The notes: generated from the sequence alone by a model not told the origin. Shown: positions 43,571-56,860, counted from the stretch's first letter. The stretch: DNA of 64,000 nucleotides from Cocos nucifera (GCA_006176705.1 QRFJ01000022.1:3594888-3658887); one strand, 5' to 3'. Program-made: numbers and translations.

Positions 43571-45148
43571 TGTTGTCTAGAGGTAGAAATCCAAGAAGAA
43601 AGGATAAATTGGATTCTTATAAAATTTTAGTCAAATTTACTTTCTAAATAAGTATATGTTCCAAATTAATCAAACTAGAATATTTATGGTGAATATGTAA
43701 TGTGTAGCAGTGGAATTAAAAGCAAAGAGATAATACGAGTAAGTAAAGCAAATAAGTAAATCAAGCAATCACACCACAAAGATAAAGAGATTTATAGTAG
43801 TTCGGAGCAACCCACTCCTACGTTCACTTTCTAAGCTTTTCTTAAAAATTTTACTATAATCTATTCTTAATTACAGTGTGTTTATTTTTTCAGGTTCACA
43901 AACAAACCTAGTTGATTTTCATAGGAGCACAACCAAAACCTTACAACGTTAGTTTTTTGGGTTGACTAATAATCCAGTTGGTTTTTCGGGCTTACTAACC
44001 AAAACCTATAATGTCTAATTTCTGACTTGAATGGATCTAACCTCCAAATTTCTTTCTTCCAAAGAAACTTAAAAAAAAATAAAAATATAAATAGAAAATT
44101 TTAGCACAAAGATAAAAATAGGGTTTTAAACTCATTGATCCCGAAGAAGTGGTTGAATGTTCAGCTCTTTTGAAACATGACCACTCTTCTTTGAAGCTTG
44201 AGAGGATGTTTGAAAAGTTATAGAAGATAGCTCTTGAATATCCTTTGAAATCACTGAACAATCCCTCTTTTTTCTCTCTTTTTGATGTGCAATGGAATCC
44301 CTCTTATATGAAAAAGATTTCTCTTTTAATCCCACTTCATATTTTTTCTAATTGATTTTCTATCTTTAAATATCCTTGGAGATCGTTGAAGAATGAGTTC
44401 TAACCATTGGAAGCTCTGAAATAACCATTGGAGGAAAGAACTAGCTGTTGGGACCAAAAAAAAAGATCTAAAACTATCCATTGAAGTGTTGTCGCCATAT
44501 CTCGAGACCTCTCAATTTGTCTCGAGATATCTCGTTCGATTTCGAGATCCCTCGATTTGACCAGGAGATGTCTCATTCACGGTCACTTGAAAATCTGCTT
44601 TTTAGAAAAATCCATCGCTTAAGATCGAGACCTCTCAATTTTGAAGGAGACGTCTCGCCGTGACCACGAGACCTCTCAAGAATTCTATGAAACATCTCGC
44701 TCTTAGAGCATAGAAACTATGTTTCTATCTCCTAAGATGGGAATGTCTCGAGTTTAACTCGAAACCGCTCAAAACTATGCCAGAATCTTGCTTGAGCATG
44801 CCAGACTCCACGAGATGTTTTGAAAATTTTAGAAGACATCTCGAAAATGCTCTAAGACTATTTTTAAGAAAATTCTTACTACCAAATAAGAGGATTTGAT
44901 CTTGATTTAAATTGTACTTTGTGTCATCCTTGTTTTGGTCAAAGAGCTCTTTTTCTTCGAATCTTTGAAAGCTTAAAAAAAAAATTCTTCTTTAAAGATC
45001 TTGACTTGGTAAATTTGTGTGGATCTTTTCTTGAAATAATTTTTTAATTTAAATACTTAAAAAGACCTATATCCACTCATGAAATATATGGTTAAATATT
45101 CAAACACTTAAAGTTTGACAATCATCAAAATCAATCATAGGATCAACA
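43571..45148 (-). mobile_element. 3' LTR of copia 2 (1,578 bp)
   Basis: The plus strand reads TGTTGTCTAGAGG to GGATCAACA, aligned over its full length with the split 5' LTR at 49201-49528 plus 56866-58117. A remarkable set of TCTCGAGA-type palindromes lies at 44500-44860. The LTR is followed by a copia-type polypurine tract. Confidence 0.85.
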
Positions 45149-45168
45149 ATCTCTTCCTTTTTGATGAT
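45149..45168 (-). promoter_or_regulatory. Polypurine tract of copia 2
   Basis: On the minus strand AAAAAGGAAGAGAT lies directly before TGTTGATCC. This resembles the CATCAAAAAGGGGGAGATTGT signature typical of SIRE/Tork-type plant copia elements. Confidence 0.75.
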
Positions 45169-47880
45169 GGCAAAACTTTAAGTATATGCATAAAAATAAA
45201 ATTTAATGTATTTCAATAGATTGACTAGTATAAATCATAAAATGATAATATATACAAATATAAATGCATGCTTCATGAAAGACTTTCACAAACATTATAT
45301 ACTTAAATTATATACTCATATTGAGATAATTTTTTAATTCAACTTGATGAATATCAAGGTACAAACATCAAAAACTTTGAGTTTCTTAAGCATCAATTCT
45401 TCAAGCATATACTCAATATACTTCTTCCTCTTTTTGACAATATCAAAAAGCTCATGAGATCAAGATATTAAATTTAGAAATATATCAAATTCATAAAGTT
45501 AAATTAAAGAAATTATTTTTTTTAAATAAATATTTTTTTTAAAAAACTTAGCTTGAATTCAAATGTTAAAGGCTCTTCCTCTTTTTGAATAGATATGACT
45601 TTAAAATCTAATTTTTCTAAAAAAATACTTTTAAGCTTTAAGAAAAATAGAGCTTTTCAAAGAATCTAATCATGAAATCAAAGATAATATGCACTTTAGT
45701 ATTTAATTAATCTTTTTCTTAAAAAAATTTAGTCAATTAAGTTTGAAAAAGGTATGTGCTGGAATTGTATAGAGCAAAATAAAATAAATAGTATCAAAAC
45801 AAATGATATTCATATTTTTAAATTTATTGCTTTGAGTAAAAATTATTTTAATACAAATAATTCATAAAAATTTTATAATGTACATCAAAAATTTTATATC
45901 AAATTTTAAATTTTCAAATGAGTTTCAAATTAAGTTTAAAAATTTATTTCTTAGAGTAAGAGTATGTTTTCAATTTAATTTAACTTCAATCAATTATCAA
46001 AAATAATTATGCAGATCAATATATGTAACTAGCAAATTAATAATAACACTATGAGTAAGTTTTAATATTGAAGAATAATTTGATTATTGGGTACTACTTT
46101 AAACTAATCAAATTGAATAAATACATGAAAGCACAAATTAAAAAGACTATAAGGCATTTGATGGAAAGCTTAAAATCAATACAATAAAGCTCAAAATAAG
46201 ATAATTGATTGAGAATTTAAGATCAAAATTTATTTATCTCAATGTAAATTAGTCAAAATTTTCAATCAAATAAAGATAAAAAAGTATTTCTTCTCTTATT
46301 TTTAAGATACCAAGAATTTATTTTTCTTTTAATATTTTAATAACATTATCCCTCTCTATTTTTCATAATTATAGCTCTATTTTTTTATCTTTCAACTTTT
46401 CTTCTCCTTTTTCTTTTAATTCAAGCACTTTTAACATGAATTTAACCACTAAATTCAAATTATTTAAATTTAAAAGATATTTTTTATTTTAAAGATCTTT
46501 TCAATTAAATGATCATTTTTTTAATATTTTCTTCTTCTTACTTTATCGAATATAGCCATGTTAAAAATTAAATAAAATTCAAAAGTATAAATTTTAATAA
46601 TACTAATTTTTGAAAATCAAATCAGATAGTCATTTCTTTAAAAGATTTTTTGATATCAATTAAACTAAAATTTAAACCAAAATATGATAGTTTAATATCA
46701 CTTAAAAATTAATTTGTAAATTCAGCTTGATACCAATGATTATAGTTTTAAGTTGATAAAGATGAATTAATTTAAATTAAATAATTTTAAGGATTTAGAA
46801 TGATAAATATATTTGAATTGATATCAACAAATCAATCAGGGCAAATCATAAAGAAAATTTTAATTATTCTTTAAAAAGATAATCTCTTCCTTTTCTTAAG
46901 AAATATCAAGTAATTTGGTTCAAAAAAGATATCTATTTTTGAATTTATCTTGAATAATATCAAATAAAAAAATAGCTGTGTAGAATCAGATTTGAAATAG
47001 GGAATATTATTTTTTTGTCAAAAAATAAATCAATCAAATACATGATAAATAGTGATATCCATTACTTAAAACTAAAATTCTCTTTAAATATTTAGCTTTA
47101 GAGATAAATGACAACTTTCTTGAAATATTTTGCTTGATATCAAATTCAAAAGATTCAAGAAGAATATTTTTCAAATTCAATTTTTAAAATCAATCAATCA
47201 GAATAAAGTATGAATGTTCATCAATAAATTCTCTTTTAAGATAAGAAAAGGCAATCTAATCTATGATTAAGAAAGATATTCAAATTAATTTAGGGGATAA
47301 AAAATTAATTAACTAAAGGTATGATAATCAATCAAATTAAATAAGTTTAAATCAAAATTAGATCAAGAGAAAACTAGATAAAGGCTCTATGATTTTAGTT
47401 CAACTAGAAAATTTTAAATCCTTAGGGGTTCAACCTATGATGCAAATGCAAATCAACACTTCAAGCACTTGATCTTTTATGACTAGAGTGTCTTATCTTC
47501 AAGTGTTTAGATCATGTAGTTTTTGAAGAATTTCAATAATTAAGCATCTTATGTGGAATTATCAAAACTTAGCTTATTTATCATTTTTGTAATCAAATAA
47601 ATTCATAGACAATCATGCTTCTTTCAATTTAAGTTTCTTGAATGTATATTTGGTATGGAAAAGCTAAAGTATTGTGCTACATTTTAAGAAAATTTTAGCT
47701 CATATCAACTAAACATGATACATAGATGAGAGTATATCGATTTAGAAATTAAAGTAAAATTAATATATCAAAATATTCAAATCATAGAGTATGATCATTG
47801 TAAACAGTGATAACTCATCAAAATCAATCAAACATACTTCACAATTATAGTAATTAATAATGGAATGATGAGAAAAAAAT
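45169..47880 (-). mobile_element. Non-coding interior of copia 2
   Basis: 2.7 kb of very AT-rich sequence with stops in all frames. I could not find RT (YVDD-like), integrase or RNase H motifs where pol should be. Either pol was replaced by non-coding sequence or it has decayed beyond recognition by eye. Confidence 0.6.
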
Positions 47881-49140
47881 TTTATTTTTACCAAACATCA
47901 TCATCCATTTTCTCAAGTCTAATCCATTCATCCATAAGAGTTAGCTCCTTTTGCTTCATTGGATGCTTGGTACATCTACAAAATTATTTTTAAATTTTTG
48001 GTACTCAAGCCATCTTGGATCCACTAGAGTTAGTACATATGGTTCCTTTTAGAATCTAAATTTGTTTGACTAAAGTATGACCAACTTTTTTAGTATTATA
48101 CTTTAAAATTTTATGGTATATTTTATTATATTTGAAATATATAATAGAATGATTTTTAGATGAAGTTTTGCTAAATATGTTCTTCATAAATTTTTATTTT
48201 CTTAAAAAATTATAGCCAATTCCAGCTTTATCAAAAATAATTTTTTAATTATTCAATATTTTCTTTTGAGATCCGATTGTAAACTTATTGAATATATGCT
48301 TCAATATTTCAATCTCTTTTCTTAATTTAGCATTTTCTTCCAAAAAATTTTTTCAGATCTAAGGAGTTTGTTTTTTCTTCAATTAGAAATTTTTTAGATT
48401 TTGCAATATTCTCCTTTTCCTTAGTTAAAGTTTTCATTTCTTTCAAAATATCTTCTTTTTTAATCAACAGTTTATTCTTTTCATTAGTTTAGAAGATTAG
48501 ATTTTTTGAGCTCTTTGTTTTTCAGCCTTAATTTTTTGAATTCATCTATGAAGTCATTAAAAGCTTCAAACAATTCATCAAATATAAATTCAGAGTATTC
48601 ATGATATACCTCATCATTTTGAGCCATGAGACAATAACTTGCTATACCTTTCTTCTTTTTCTCATTTTTCTCTTCTTTGCTTTGCTCCCCCTTTATTAAT
48701 GCCTTCATTTTCTTTTATTTCTTCTTCTTCTTTTTCTTTCTATCCTCATGAGCCATGAGGTATATGTTGGGGTAAGCTTTCTTTTTTTCTTGAGTGTTGG
48801 AATCTTCTTTTTGATTTGCTCTTCCATAAGTCATTTTTAATTTCTTCCAAACTTATTTTGCTGAAATGCAAGAAGAAATTAGATTGAACTCATTTATATC
48901 TAATGAACAATAAAGAATATTTAAAGCCTTACCATTTAGTTGGATTATTTCTTCATCACCAATCAATGCATTGGGTGTGTGTGGGCTATTAATTATAATC
49001 TTTTATAAATTATAATCATATAATTATATAAAAATTTTTATTCTAATTTTTAATATATGTAATTTGATTCATTTAATAGTGAAGGATGATCAATAGAATG
49101 GCCTTCATTAAAAAAGAATTCAATTTGGATTGCCAAGATC
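47881..49140 (-). pseudogene. Copia 2 Gag remnant
   Basis: Minus-strand translation shows the start of a copia Gag near 49135 (GHSIDHPSLLNESNYIY), then QLNGKALNILYCSLDINEFN near 48900. A Lys/Glu-rich tail follows, with ASYCLMAQNDEVYHEYSEFIFDELFEAFNDFIDEFKKL split over 48484-48708. Last comes a KGTICTNSSGSKMA segment near 48020 that matches the spacer before protease in SIRE/Tork-type elements. Many stops interrupt it. Gag would form the virus-like particle; this copy cannot. Confidence 0.75.
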
Positions 49141-49180
49141 TTTTACTCTTTAACTGCTAGGTTAACAATCAAATATTAAA

Positions 49181-49198
49181 GCATCCACTCTGATACCA
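49181..49198 (-). promoter_or_regulatory. Primer-binding site of copia 2 (initiator tRNA-Met)
   Basis: The minus strand reads TGGTATCAGAGTGGATGC, complementary to the 3' end of initiator tRNA-Met, the standard primer of plant copia elements. It lies 2 bp from the LTR edge at 49201. Confidence 0.85.
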
Positions 49199-49200
49199 AT

Positions 49201-49528
49201 TATTATCCAAAGATAGCAACTCAGGAGGAGGGTGAATTAGATTCTTATAAAATTTTAGTCAAATTTACTTTTTAAACAAGTATGTGATCTAAATTAATCA
49301 AACTAAAATATTTATAGTGAATATACAATATGTAGCAGCGAAATTAAAAGTAATGAGATAATATAAGTAAAGCAAATAAGTAAAGCAAAAAAATAAATCA
49401 AGCAATCACACCATAAAGATAAAGAGATTTATAGTGGTTCAAAGCAACCTGCTCCTACGTCCACTCTCTAAGCTTTTTTTGAAAATTTTACTATAATCTA
49501 TCCTTGATTATAGTGTGTTTATTTTCTG
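49201..49528 (-). mobile_element. 5' LTR of copia 2, left fragment
   Basis: First part (plus-strand order) of the split 5' LTR, starting TATTATCC, equivalent to TGTTGTCT in the other LTR. It is interrupted by the Athila-like element and continues at 56866. Confidence 0.83.
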
Positions 49529-49533
49529 AGGCT
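49529..49533. repeat. Target-site duplication AGGCT (left)
   Basis: AGGCT is repeated at 56861-56865 across the Athila-like insertion. Confidence 0.9.
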
Positions 49534-51415
49534 TGATGCGTGCTAATCTATAGCTATGGTAAGTGCACCAATCGATCAAGTAATAAAGTAAATGGGTAGA
49601 TTATCATTCCTAGAGGATTGAAAAATAAGTACTGAAAAATTATTTCCTATGCTTTATTTAGAAGACCGATTTATGAGAATAAGAAATTAAAGAATAAAAT
49701 AAAAAAAATTAAAAATTTAAAAAAAATAGAGAGAGTATGATTATTAGGGTTTTAAACTTAAGAGCAATGTATTACTAAGGTAATCGATTCACCAAATCAA
49801 TCAACACAATATACAGATTATTAGATTAATTTTATTTCATGTAACGATGGAGTCTCTTAATTTATTCACTATCCTTTGGTCCAGGCATAGCAAAACTATC
49901 AATATTTATTAATTATTCTTTGGTCCAGGTGTAATTTAAATAAATATTAATGCATTAAGTTTTATGAAATCCTCTAATTAAAATATGTTGCATCCAAAGC
50001 ACACTAAAATTTTTGCATGCATATAAATTTTAATTTGATTCATAATACAAGGTATATAATCAAGAAGCAATAACATAAATGTACTAAGTCCGTAATATCT
50101 ATGTTCATCAGATTAATTAGAAGATGGTCAGTAACCTAAAAGCATTAAGATCAGATTTATATACTCCTCATGAATAAAATTTAAAATTAAAAATAAATTA
50201 TACTGAATATTGCATCAAAAGAGTGGCTACACCTTAGCCTTAGTAAAAAAAAATTTAGTTCATGATAATAAGTTCAAAAACAGCAAATAAAATAAAAAGC
50301 ATAAAAAAATTAGACTGTTTGATTGCTGAAATTGATTGTCCATCGCTCTTGATATGGAGAACTTGATGAAGAAGAAGAAGCTCCTTGATCACTGTTCTGA
50401 TTGTCGGAAGAAAAAAATTAAAATTTTTTTTCTTTCTCTCAAAAATCTCTATTCTCTTTCTTCCTCTCTCCTCTCTTTCTCTTTTTTTCTTTTTCTTTTC
50501 TTTTTTTTTTACTGTCTCCCCTTTCTCTCTCTTTTTTTTCTTTTTTATTTCTCTCACTCTCCCTTCTTACGGCAACAACAGGTAGCCCTCTATTTTTATA
50601 GGCTAAGAGGAGGATTTTCCATCGAAATCCTCTTGAAATTAGGTTTAGAAATCTTAATATAAGTCAAATTAGAATCCTGAATGATTCTGACCGTTGGATG
50701 TCGATCAAATGATTCAAAAATCGCTTAAAAATACTTTAAAATATCCCAGATCAAGTTGGAATTCATGGCAGCCATCGGGTCAGTCATTGAATTGAATCTG
50801 GACCATCAGATCACGCACAGAGAAGCCTCTGATCTTTAGTTTAAAGTTGGAATGAATCTCAGCTATTGGATCTCGACCAGGAGCTGCGGATGTCGTTCGT
50901 CAGCACATACGTTTCGACCGTTCGATCAAATCCTAATGAAAGGTGCCCATCGAATCAAACAAAATTTTTAAATTATCCTCTATAGACCATGCGTGAGTTT
51001 GGTGTTGCATGGACCGCCGCATTCTTCAGCCAATCGAAGCGCGCTTCTCCATATGAAATCCCTAAAATGCCCTCCAATCGATCCATCGTGCGCCATAAAA
51101 AATGCTGATGTCAGCCTGATGTCAGCGCTGCATGAGCAGTTCGATTTGTTGGGTCGGTCGAACTGGATGATCTGCTGAGCCAATTTTTTTGAACCGATTT
51201 GAATCGGACCATTTTTTTTATTTTGAAATTCAATTTCGTGCTCGTTTGAAGTTCGTTTTATCTGAAATTTATTTCATCTGAACCAAAAAAATAAGATCTT
51301 CATATTGGTGGCCTTCTTTCCTACATAAGATTAATAAAACTATCAATTTTTTAAAAAATAAATTAATTTATTTTATAATTTAATATTTTTATTAGTATAT
51401 TTTTACCACTTATCA
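49534..51415 (-). mobile_element. 3' LTR of Athila-like element (1,882 bp)
   Basis: The plus strand reads TGATGCGTGC to CCACTTATCA, aligned end to end with 54987-56860. A TATA-like TATAAAAATA box lies at 50591-50600 on the minus strand. The LTRs differ by scattered substitutions, so this is not a very recent insertion. Open frames on CT-rich tracts (50255-50662) are not genes. Confidence 0.88.
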
Positions 51416-52440
51416 CACCCTCTAATTTAGTCATTGTTAGTCCCATAGCAATATTTTATTTAATACCATATTTCAATAAGATTATCCATCAAAAAGATAA
51501 AATCTAGGACTAAAGATCAAAAAATTTAGAAAATACTGCTAACTAAGCATTGAGCTTTAGAAGCAAATTTTTCAGTCAATATAATTAAAAATTTTCTTAG
51601 AGTACATCAAAGATTTATAGTACTTATATTCATTATGACTAATTTTAGCATTTTGGTATTAAATTAAAGGACAAAAGTATCCTCTCTTATCACTTATTTT
51701 GGTCAATTTTTTATACATTCTTAATTTTATACTCATGAATTAAGGTAGCTTTCACACTGCCCTTTTTTTTTTTGCTGTGCTGAGCATCCTGCCCTTTTCT
51801 TCACTATTTTACATAAATTTTCATACTTGATCTAGGTGCAGAGATCCAGTTACTAGGCTTTGGATAATCCACATATACTCTATCTTTTGTACTTTATTTT
51901 TAGGCAGGTAGCTCTTTTCTTAAATTCAAATTTTTTTGATTAGAATATATATCAATTATCAATTTTCAGTGATAATTGAATCCTCAGTTGGCCTTATAAT
52001 CTATACCTACTTTACCTTATTAGTGTGCATGTGCAATTAGAAGTGCTAATAATATTTTGATGACTTAAGTAGGCTGCTAAAAATTGACCAACTAATTTAC
52101 TTCTTTAACTCGTTACATTCATTAGCAAATAATTCTATCTTTTATCACTTGTCCAGTCTATCTTACTCAAGATTTTCTTCTTGACACAGTTTTTTTTTTT
52201 TTTTTACCTCCTAATTTATTCTACATTATCTTAAAGGAGAAAGAAAAATAAAGGATGCAATGAAGGATAGGAAGGAATACACCTAATTGGATTCAGTCTG
52301 GTTCTTTGAAGCTTTGAAATTTTGCTTGAGCTCTCATTGATTTTTCTCTGCAAAATTGAAAATACACACCAAAGCAGTAAAAGAGCAATAATAAATTACT
52401 GAAAAATAAAAGAAAAAAAATGATCAAAACTAAAAAGAAA
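51416..52440 (-). mobile_element. Athila-like element 3' untranslated region
   Basis: On the minus strand this lies between the post-pol block and the polypurine tract AAATTAGAGGGTG (51416-51428). No coding capacity is seen. Several T-rich tracts are present (51768-51775, 52190-52205). Confidence 0.65.
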
Positions 52441-52486
52441 AGAAACAACCTATCTAGTAGTTTTGATTTATAGTCTTCAGCTTGAC
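52441..52486 (-). other. Conserved Athila-type post-pol block
   Basis: The minus strand reads GTCAAGCTGAAGACTATAAA and onward to TAGGTTGTTTC, a diverged form of the block at 971-1015 and 6519-6563. It follows the protease linker within about 300 bp, so RT, RNase H and integrase are deleted. Confidence 0.6.
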
Positions 52487-52559
52487 TTTCTTTGAGTTCT
52501 GAGTTGAATCAATCTGGTGCCACTTCAATTGGAATACTTTCATGTTTGATCGAGCCCTC

Positions 52560-53197
52560 TTTCAATTGGACATTGCTAGCTTTTATAGTCTCAAACCTAT
52601 TTTCTACAGAATTCTCATATATTGAATTATCAATAATATCAATTAGAAAATAAGTTTGATTATCATCAGGATGTTTAGTATCTTTGAAAATATTAAAAGT
52701 AACTTATTCGTCTTGGATTCTAAGAATTAATTTTTCTTATTGAACATCTATTAAAGCTCCTCCAATAACTAAAAAGGATCTCCCTAAAATAAGGGATATA
52801 TCATAATCTTCTTTTATATCAAAAATAAATAATCAATAGAAAAAATAAACTTATTTACCTTTATCAAGACATCCTCTACTATACCTCTTGAATATTTGAT
52901 GGATCTATCGGTTAATTGAAGAGTAATAGTGATAGGCTTCGATTCTCCTAAATCCAACTTTCTGAAAATAGAAAAAGGCATGAGATTAATACTTGCTTCT
53001 AAATCACATAAAACTTTATCAAAACTATAATCACCAATAATGCAAGGGATGGTAAAACTTCCTGGATCTTTTAGCTTCTGTGGTAATTTATTTTGAAGTA
53101 TTGCTGAGCATTCTTCATTCAAATTTATTCTCTTATGCTCCTCCAGCTTTTTCTTATTTGTTAGAATTTTTTTGAAAAACTTGGCATACCTGGGCAT
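52560..53197 (-). pseudogene. Athila-like retroviral-type aspartic protease and linker
   Basis: Minus strand: MPRYAKFFKKILTNKKKLEE, then GSFTIPCIIGDYSFDKVLCD and LEASINLMPFSIFRKLDLG, then a linker with LGRSFLVIGGALIDVQ. The usual active-site sequence in this lineage is CDLGASINLMP. Here Gly is replaced by Glu, next to the catalytic Asp. Stops after 52814 interrupt the linker. The protease would cleave the Gag-Pol polyprotein; this copy is probably inactive. Confidence 0.82.
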
Positions 53198-53808
53198 TTG
53201 AGTGATAGCATCTACAAAAGAAATATTAATATGTAAATTTTTTAAAATTTTGAAAGAGTTAGAAAATTTTTTATCTGAATGCTGTATTTATCCCTCTGAG
53301 AATGATAGTGGTGGTACGTAGGACTTTACATTTGGATCGGTAAACCATATACCTGGAGACCATCCATCTACTGGTTATTTTGGTGACTGATGAATTTTAG
53401 TTGATGGTTTCTTATTTGTAGTTGGCTCTTCAGTCTCTTTCTTCTAATGTGGCTCTTCCGACTTTGTACCACTTCTTAGGATGATAGCATTGACTTGCTC
53501 CCTTGGATTGGTCTTCGTGTTGCTGGGCAAGGATCCCTGAGGTCTCTCGGAGATTATCTTAGCCATTTGACCTATTTACATCTTTAAATTTTGAATTGCT
53601 GCTGCTTGGTCTTATCTAAGTTTGGCTTCTAAATTTTTTATAGTTGCTTCTTGATTTTGCATAAATTTGACCATCAGCTCTTTCATGTTGGACTTCTTTT
53701 CAAATACTTGAAATCCGGGGGTGGCTGTTGTGCTGCATTTTGATTACTCCACAAAAAATTTGGGTGCTGCCTCCACCCTTGATTGTATGTATTGGAGTAG
53801 AAATTATT

Positions 53809-54856
53809 TTATCGCGGTCTGAAAAAATTACCAACATAATTAGCTGTATCAGTTATTTTAGCAAAAGGATTACCTGTCTGGCAAGTGCTCGTATCGTGTC
53901 CTCCTCTACATAGGTCACAGGTGATGCTCTGAATATGCATAGCAGTTCCCTTCAAGTTGTTGACTTTGATTCTAAGGACTGCAATTTCAGCTAGTAAGAT
54001 TGGCACGCAATCTACTCCCTGCACAGCTGCTAGTCTTTTTGACATCATACATTCTGTTTGCTATTGATAACTATTTGATACCATCTCATCGATCAGATCG
54101 AAGGCTTTTTCCTTCATTTTTCGATTAATTGTTCCTCCTGCTGCTACATCAATCATAGAATGATTAGTAGAAGATAAATCATTATAGAAAGTTTGTACCT
54201 GAAGCCATACGGATAGTTGATGATGTGGACATCTCCTCAGCAATTTTTTGAAATGCTCCCAAGCCTCATATAATATCTCCATGTCCATCTGCATGAAAGA
54301 AGTGATATCGTTGTGCATCTTGACAGTCTTGAAAGGTGAAAAGTACTTGGCTAAGAATTTTTGGACTAGAACATCCCAAGTTGTGATAGAACCTGCAGGA
54401 AGAGAATGAAGCCAACTCTTAGCTTTATCCCATAGAGAGAAAAGAAATAATTTTAATCTAATAGCATCATTTGATATCCCATTAATTTTTAAAAGTATCA
54501 CAAAGTTCAAAAAAATTAGAAATATGGGCATTCGGATCATCATGCACGTATCCACTGAATTGAATAGTTGATTGAATCATCTAGATCATCATCGGTTTTA
54601 TTTCGAAGTTGTTTGCTTATACTGGTAAACTTCTGATGCTCGATGCTGCATTGGCTACAGATGGTGTGATGTAATCATTTAATGGGCGATGTACTAGTCG
54701 AATAGCTTCATACTGTCCTTCGATCGCCATATCCAATTCTAGATTGATGTCGTTAGGATCTTCAACTGCCATGTATCTTTCTTGTTGTAGTCCTTTAATG
54801 GTCCTTTCAATTTTTGGATATAAAGATAGTAAGTTACTATATCCAGTACGTGTCAT
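53809..54856 (-). pseudogene. Athila-like Gag (decayed)
   Basis: Minus strand from MTRTGYSNLLSL (54856). The capsid-like domain is recognised by NDAIRLKLFLFSLWDKAKSW, LPAGSITTWDVLVQKFLAKY and the ITSFMQMDMEILYEAWEHFK / LLRRCPHHQLSVWLQVQTFY segments (54061-54555). A terminal CDLCRGGHDTSTC knuckle-like segment is at 53880-53930. The pieces are in separate frames, so at least two frameshifts or stops are present. Confidence 0.85.
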
Positions 54857-54961
54857 GCACTGAATAATTTTTTTTTAAAAAAAATAAAAAAATAATAAAA
54901 AATTTAAAATAAAATTTTAAAGTAAAGCTAGGATCAAAATTTTAATATTATTTTAGATACA

Positions 54962-54980
54962 ATCTTCGACAACGGTGCCA
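54962..54980 (-). promoter_or_regulatory. Primer-binding site of Athila-like element (tRNA-Asp type)
   Basis: The minus strand reads TGGCACCGTTGTCGAAGAT, a mutated form of the tRNA-Asp-type site TGGCGCCGTTGCCGGGGA. It is separated from the 5' LTR by 6 bp, the same spacing as in the TR-GAG element at 3910. Confidence 0.8.
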
Positions 54981-54986
54981 AAAATT

Positions 54987-56860
54987 TAATGCGTGCTAAT
55001 CTATAACTATGACAAGTGCACCAGTCGATCAAGTAATAAAGTAAATGAGTAGAGTATCATCCCTAGAGAATTGAAAAATAAGTACTAAAAAGCTCTTTCC
55101 TATACTTTATTTAGAAGATCAAATTATGAGAATAAAAAATTAAAAAATAAAATAAAAAAATAATTAAAAATTTAAAAAAAATAGGAAGAGTGTGATTATT
55201 AGGATTTTAAACTTAAGAGCAATATGTTACTAAGGCAATCGGTTCACCAACTCAATCAATACAATATTCAGGTTATTAGATTAATTTTATTTTATGTGAC
55301 GGTGGAGTTTCCTAATTTATTCACTATCCTTTGATCCAGACATAGCAAAACTATCAATATTTATTAATTATCCTTTGGTCTAGGTGTAATTTAAATAAAT
55401 ATTAATGCATTAAGTTTTATAAAATTCTCTAATTAAAATATACTACATCCAAAGCATAGTAAAATTTCTGCATGCATATGAATTCTAATTTGATTCATAA
55501 TACAAGGTATATAATTAAGAAGCAATAACATAGATGTACTTAGTCCGTAATATCTATGTCCATCAGATCAATTAGAAGATGGCCAGTAATCTAAAAGCAT
55601 TAAGATCAGATTTATATACTCCTCATGAATAAAATTTAAAATTAAAAATAAATTATATTGAATATTGCATCAAAAGAGTGGCTACACCTTAGCCTTAGTA
55701 AAAAAAATTAGTTCATAATAACAAGTTCAAAAACAGCAAATAAAATAAAAAGCATAAAGAAATTAGACTATTTGATTGTTAAAATTGATTGTCCGTCGCT
55801 CTTGGTATGGAGAACTTGATGAAGAAGAAGAAGCTTCTTGATCACTATTCTGATTATCGAATGAAAAAAAATTAAAATTTCTTTTTTATTCTCAAAAATT
55901 TCTCTTCTCTTTCTACCTCTCTCCTCTCTATCTCTTCTTTTTCTTTTTCTTTTCTTTTTTTTTTACTGTCTCCCCCCTCTCTCTCTCTTTTTTCTTTTTT
56001 ATTTCTCTCACTCTCCCTTCTTACGGCAACAGCGGATAGCCCTCTATTTTTATAGGCTAAGAGAAGGATTTTCCATCGAAATTCTCTTAAAATTAGGTTT
56101 AGAAATCTTAATATAAGTCAAATTAGGACCCTAGATGATTCTGCTCGTTGGATGTCGATCAAACGATCCAAAAATTGCTTAAAAATCTTTTAAAATATCC
56201 CAGATCAAGTCGAAATTCATGACAACCATCGAATCAATCATTGGATTGAATCTGGGCCATCAGATCGTGCACAGAGAAGCCTCTGATCTTTAGTTTAAAG
56301 TTGGGATAAATCTCAGCCGTTGGATCTCGATCGAAAGCTGCAGATGCCATTCGTCAGCGCATGCATTTCGACTGTTCGATCAAATCCCAGTGAAAGGCGC
56401 CTGTCAGATCAAATAAAATTCTCAAATTATCCTCTATAGACCATGCGCGAGCCCGGCATTGCGTGGACCGTCGTATTTTTCAACCAATCGGAGCACGCTT
56501 CTCCATATGAAATCTCCAAAATACCCTCCAATCGGTCCATCGTGCACCGCAAAAAATGTTAACGTCAGTCTGACGTCAGCGGTTCGGTCTGCTGGGTGCG
56601 GTCGAACTGGGCGGTCTGTTGAGCCAGTTTTTCTGAACCTGTTTGAACTGGACCAATTTTTTTTTTTTTGAAATTCAATTTTGAGCTGGTTTGAAGTCCA
56701 TTTTATCTGAAATTTATTTCATCTGAATAAGAAAAATAAGATCTTCATATTGATAGCCTTCTTTCCTACATAAGATAAATAAAAATATTAATTTTTTAAA
56801 AAATAGATTAATTTATTTTATAATTTAATACTTTTATTAGTATATTTTTACCACTTATCA
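54987..56860 (-). mobile_element. 5' LTR of Athila-like element (1,874 bp)
   Basis: The plus strand reads TAATGCGTGC (TGATGCGTGC in the other LTR) to CCACTTATCA. The TATA box is at 56045-56054 on the minus strand, within CCTCTATTTTTATAGG. It is followed by the TSD AGGCT. Confidence 0.88.

Noticed and set aside
50255..50662. Lys/Arg/Glu-rich and Phe/Ser-rich frames in an Athila-like LTR
   Set aside because: They arise from a CT-rich tract (TCTCTTTC runs) read on both strands. The other LTR has the same tract with different frames.
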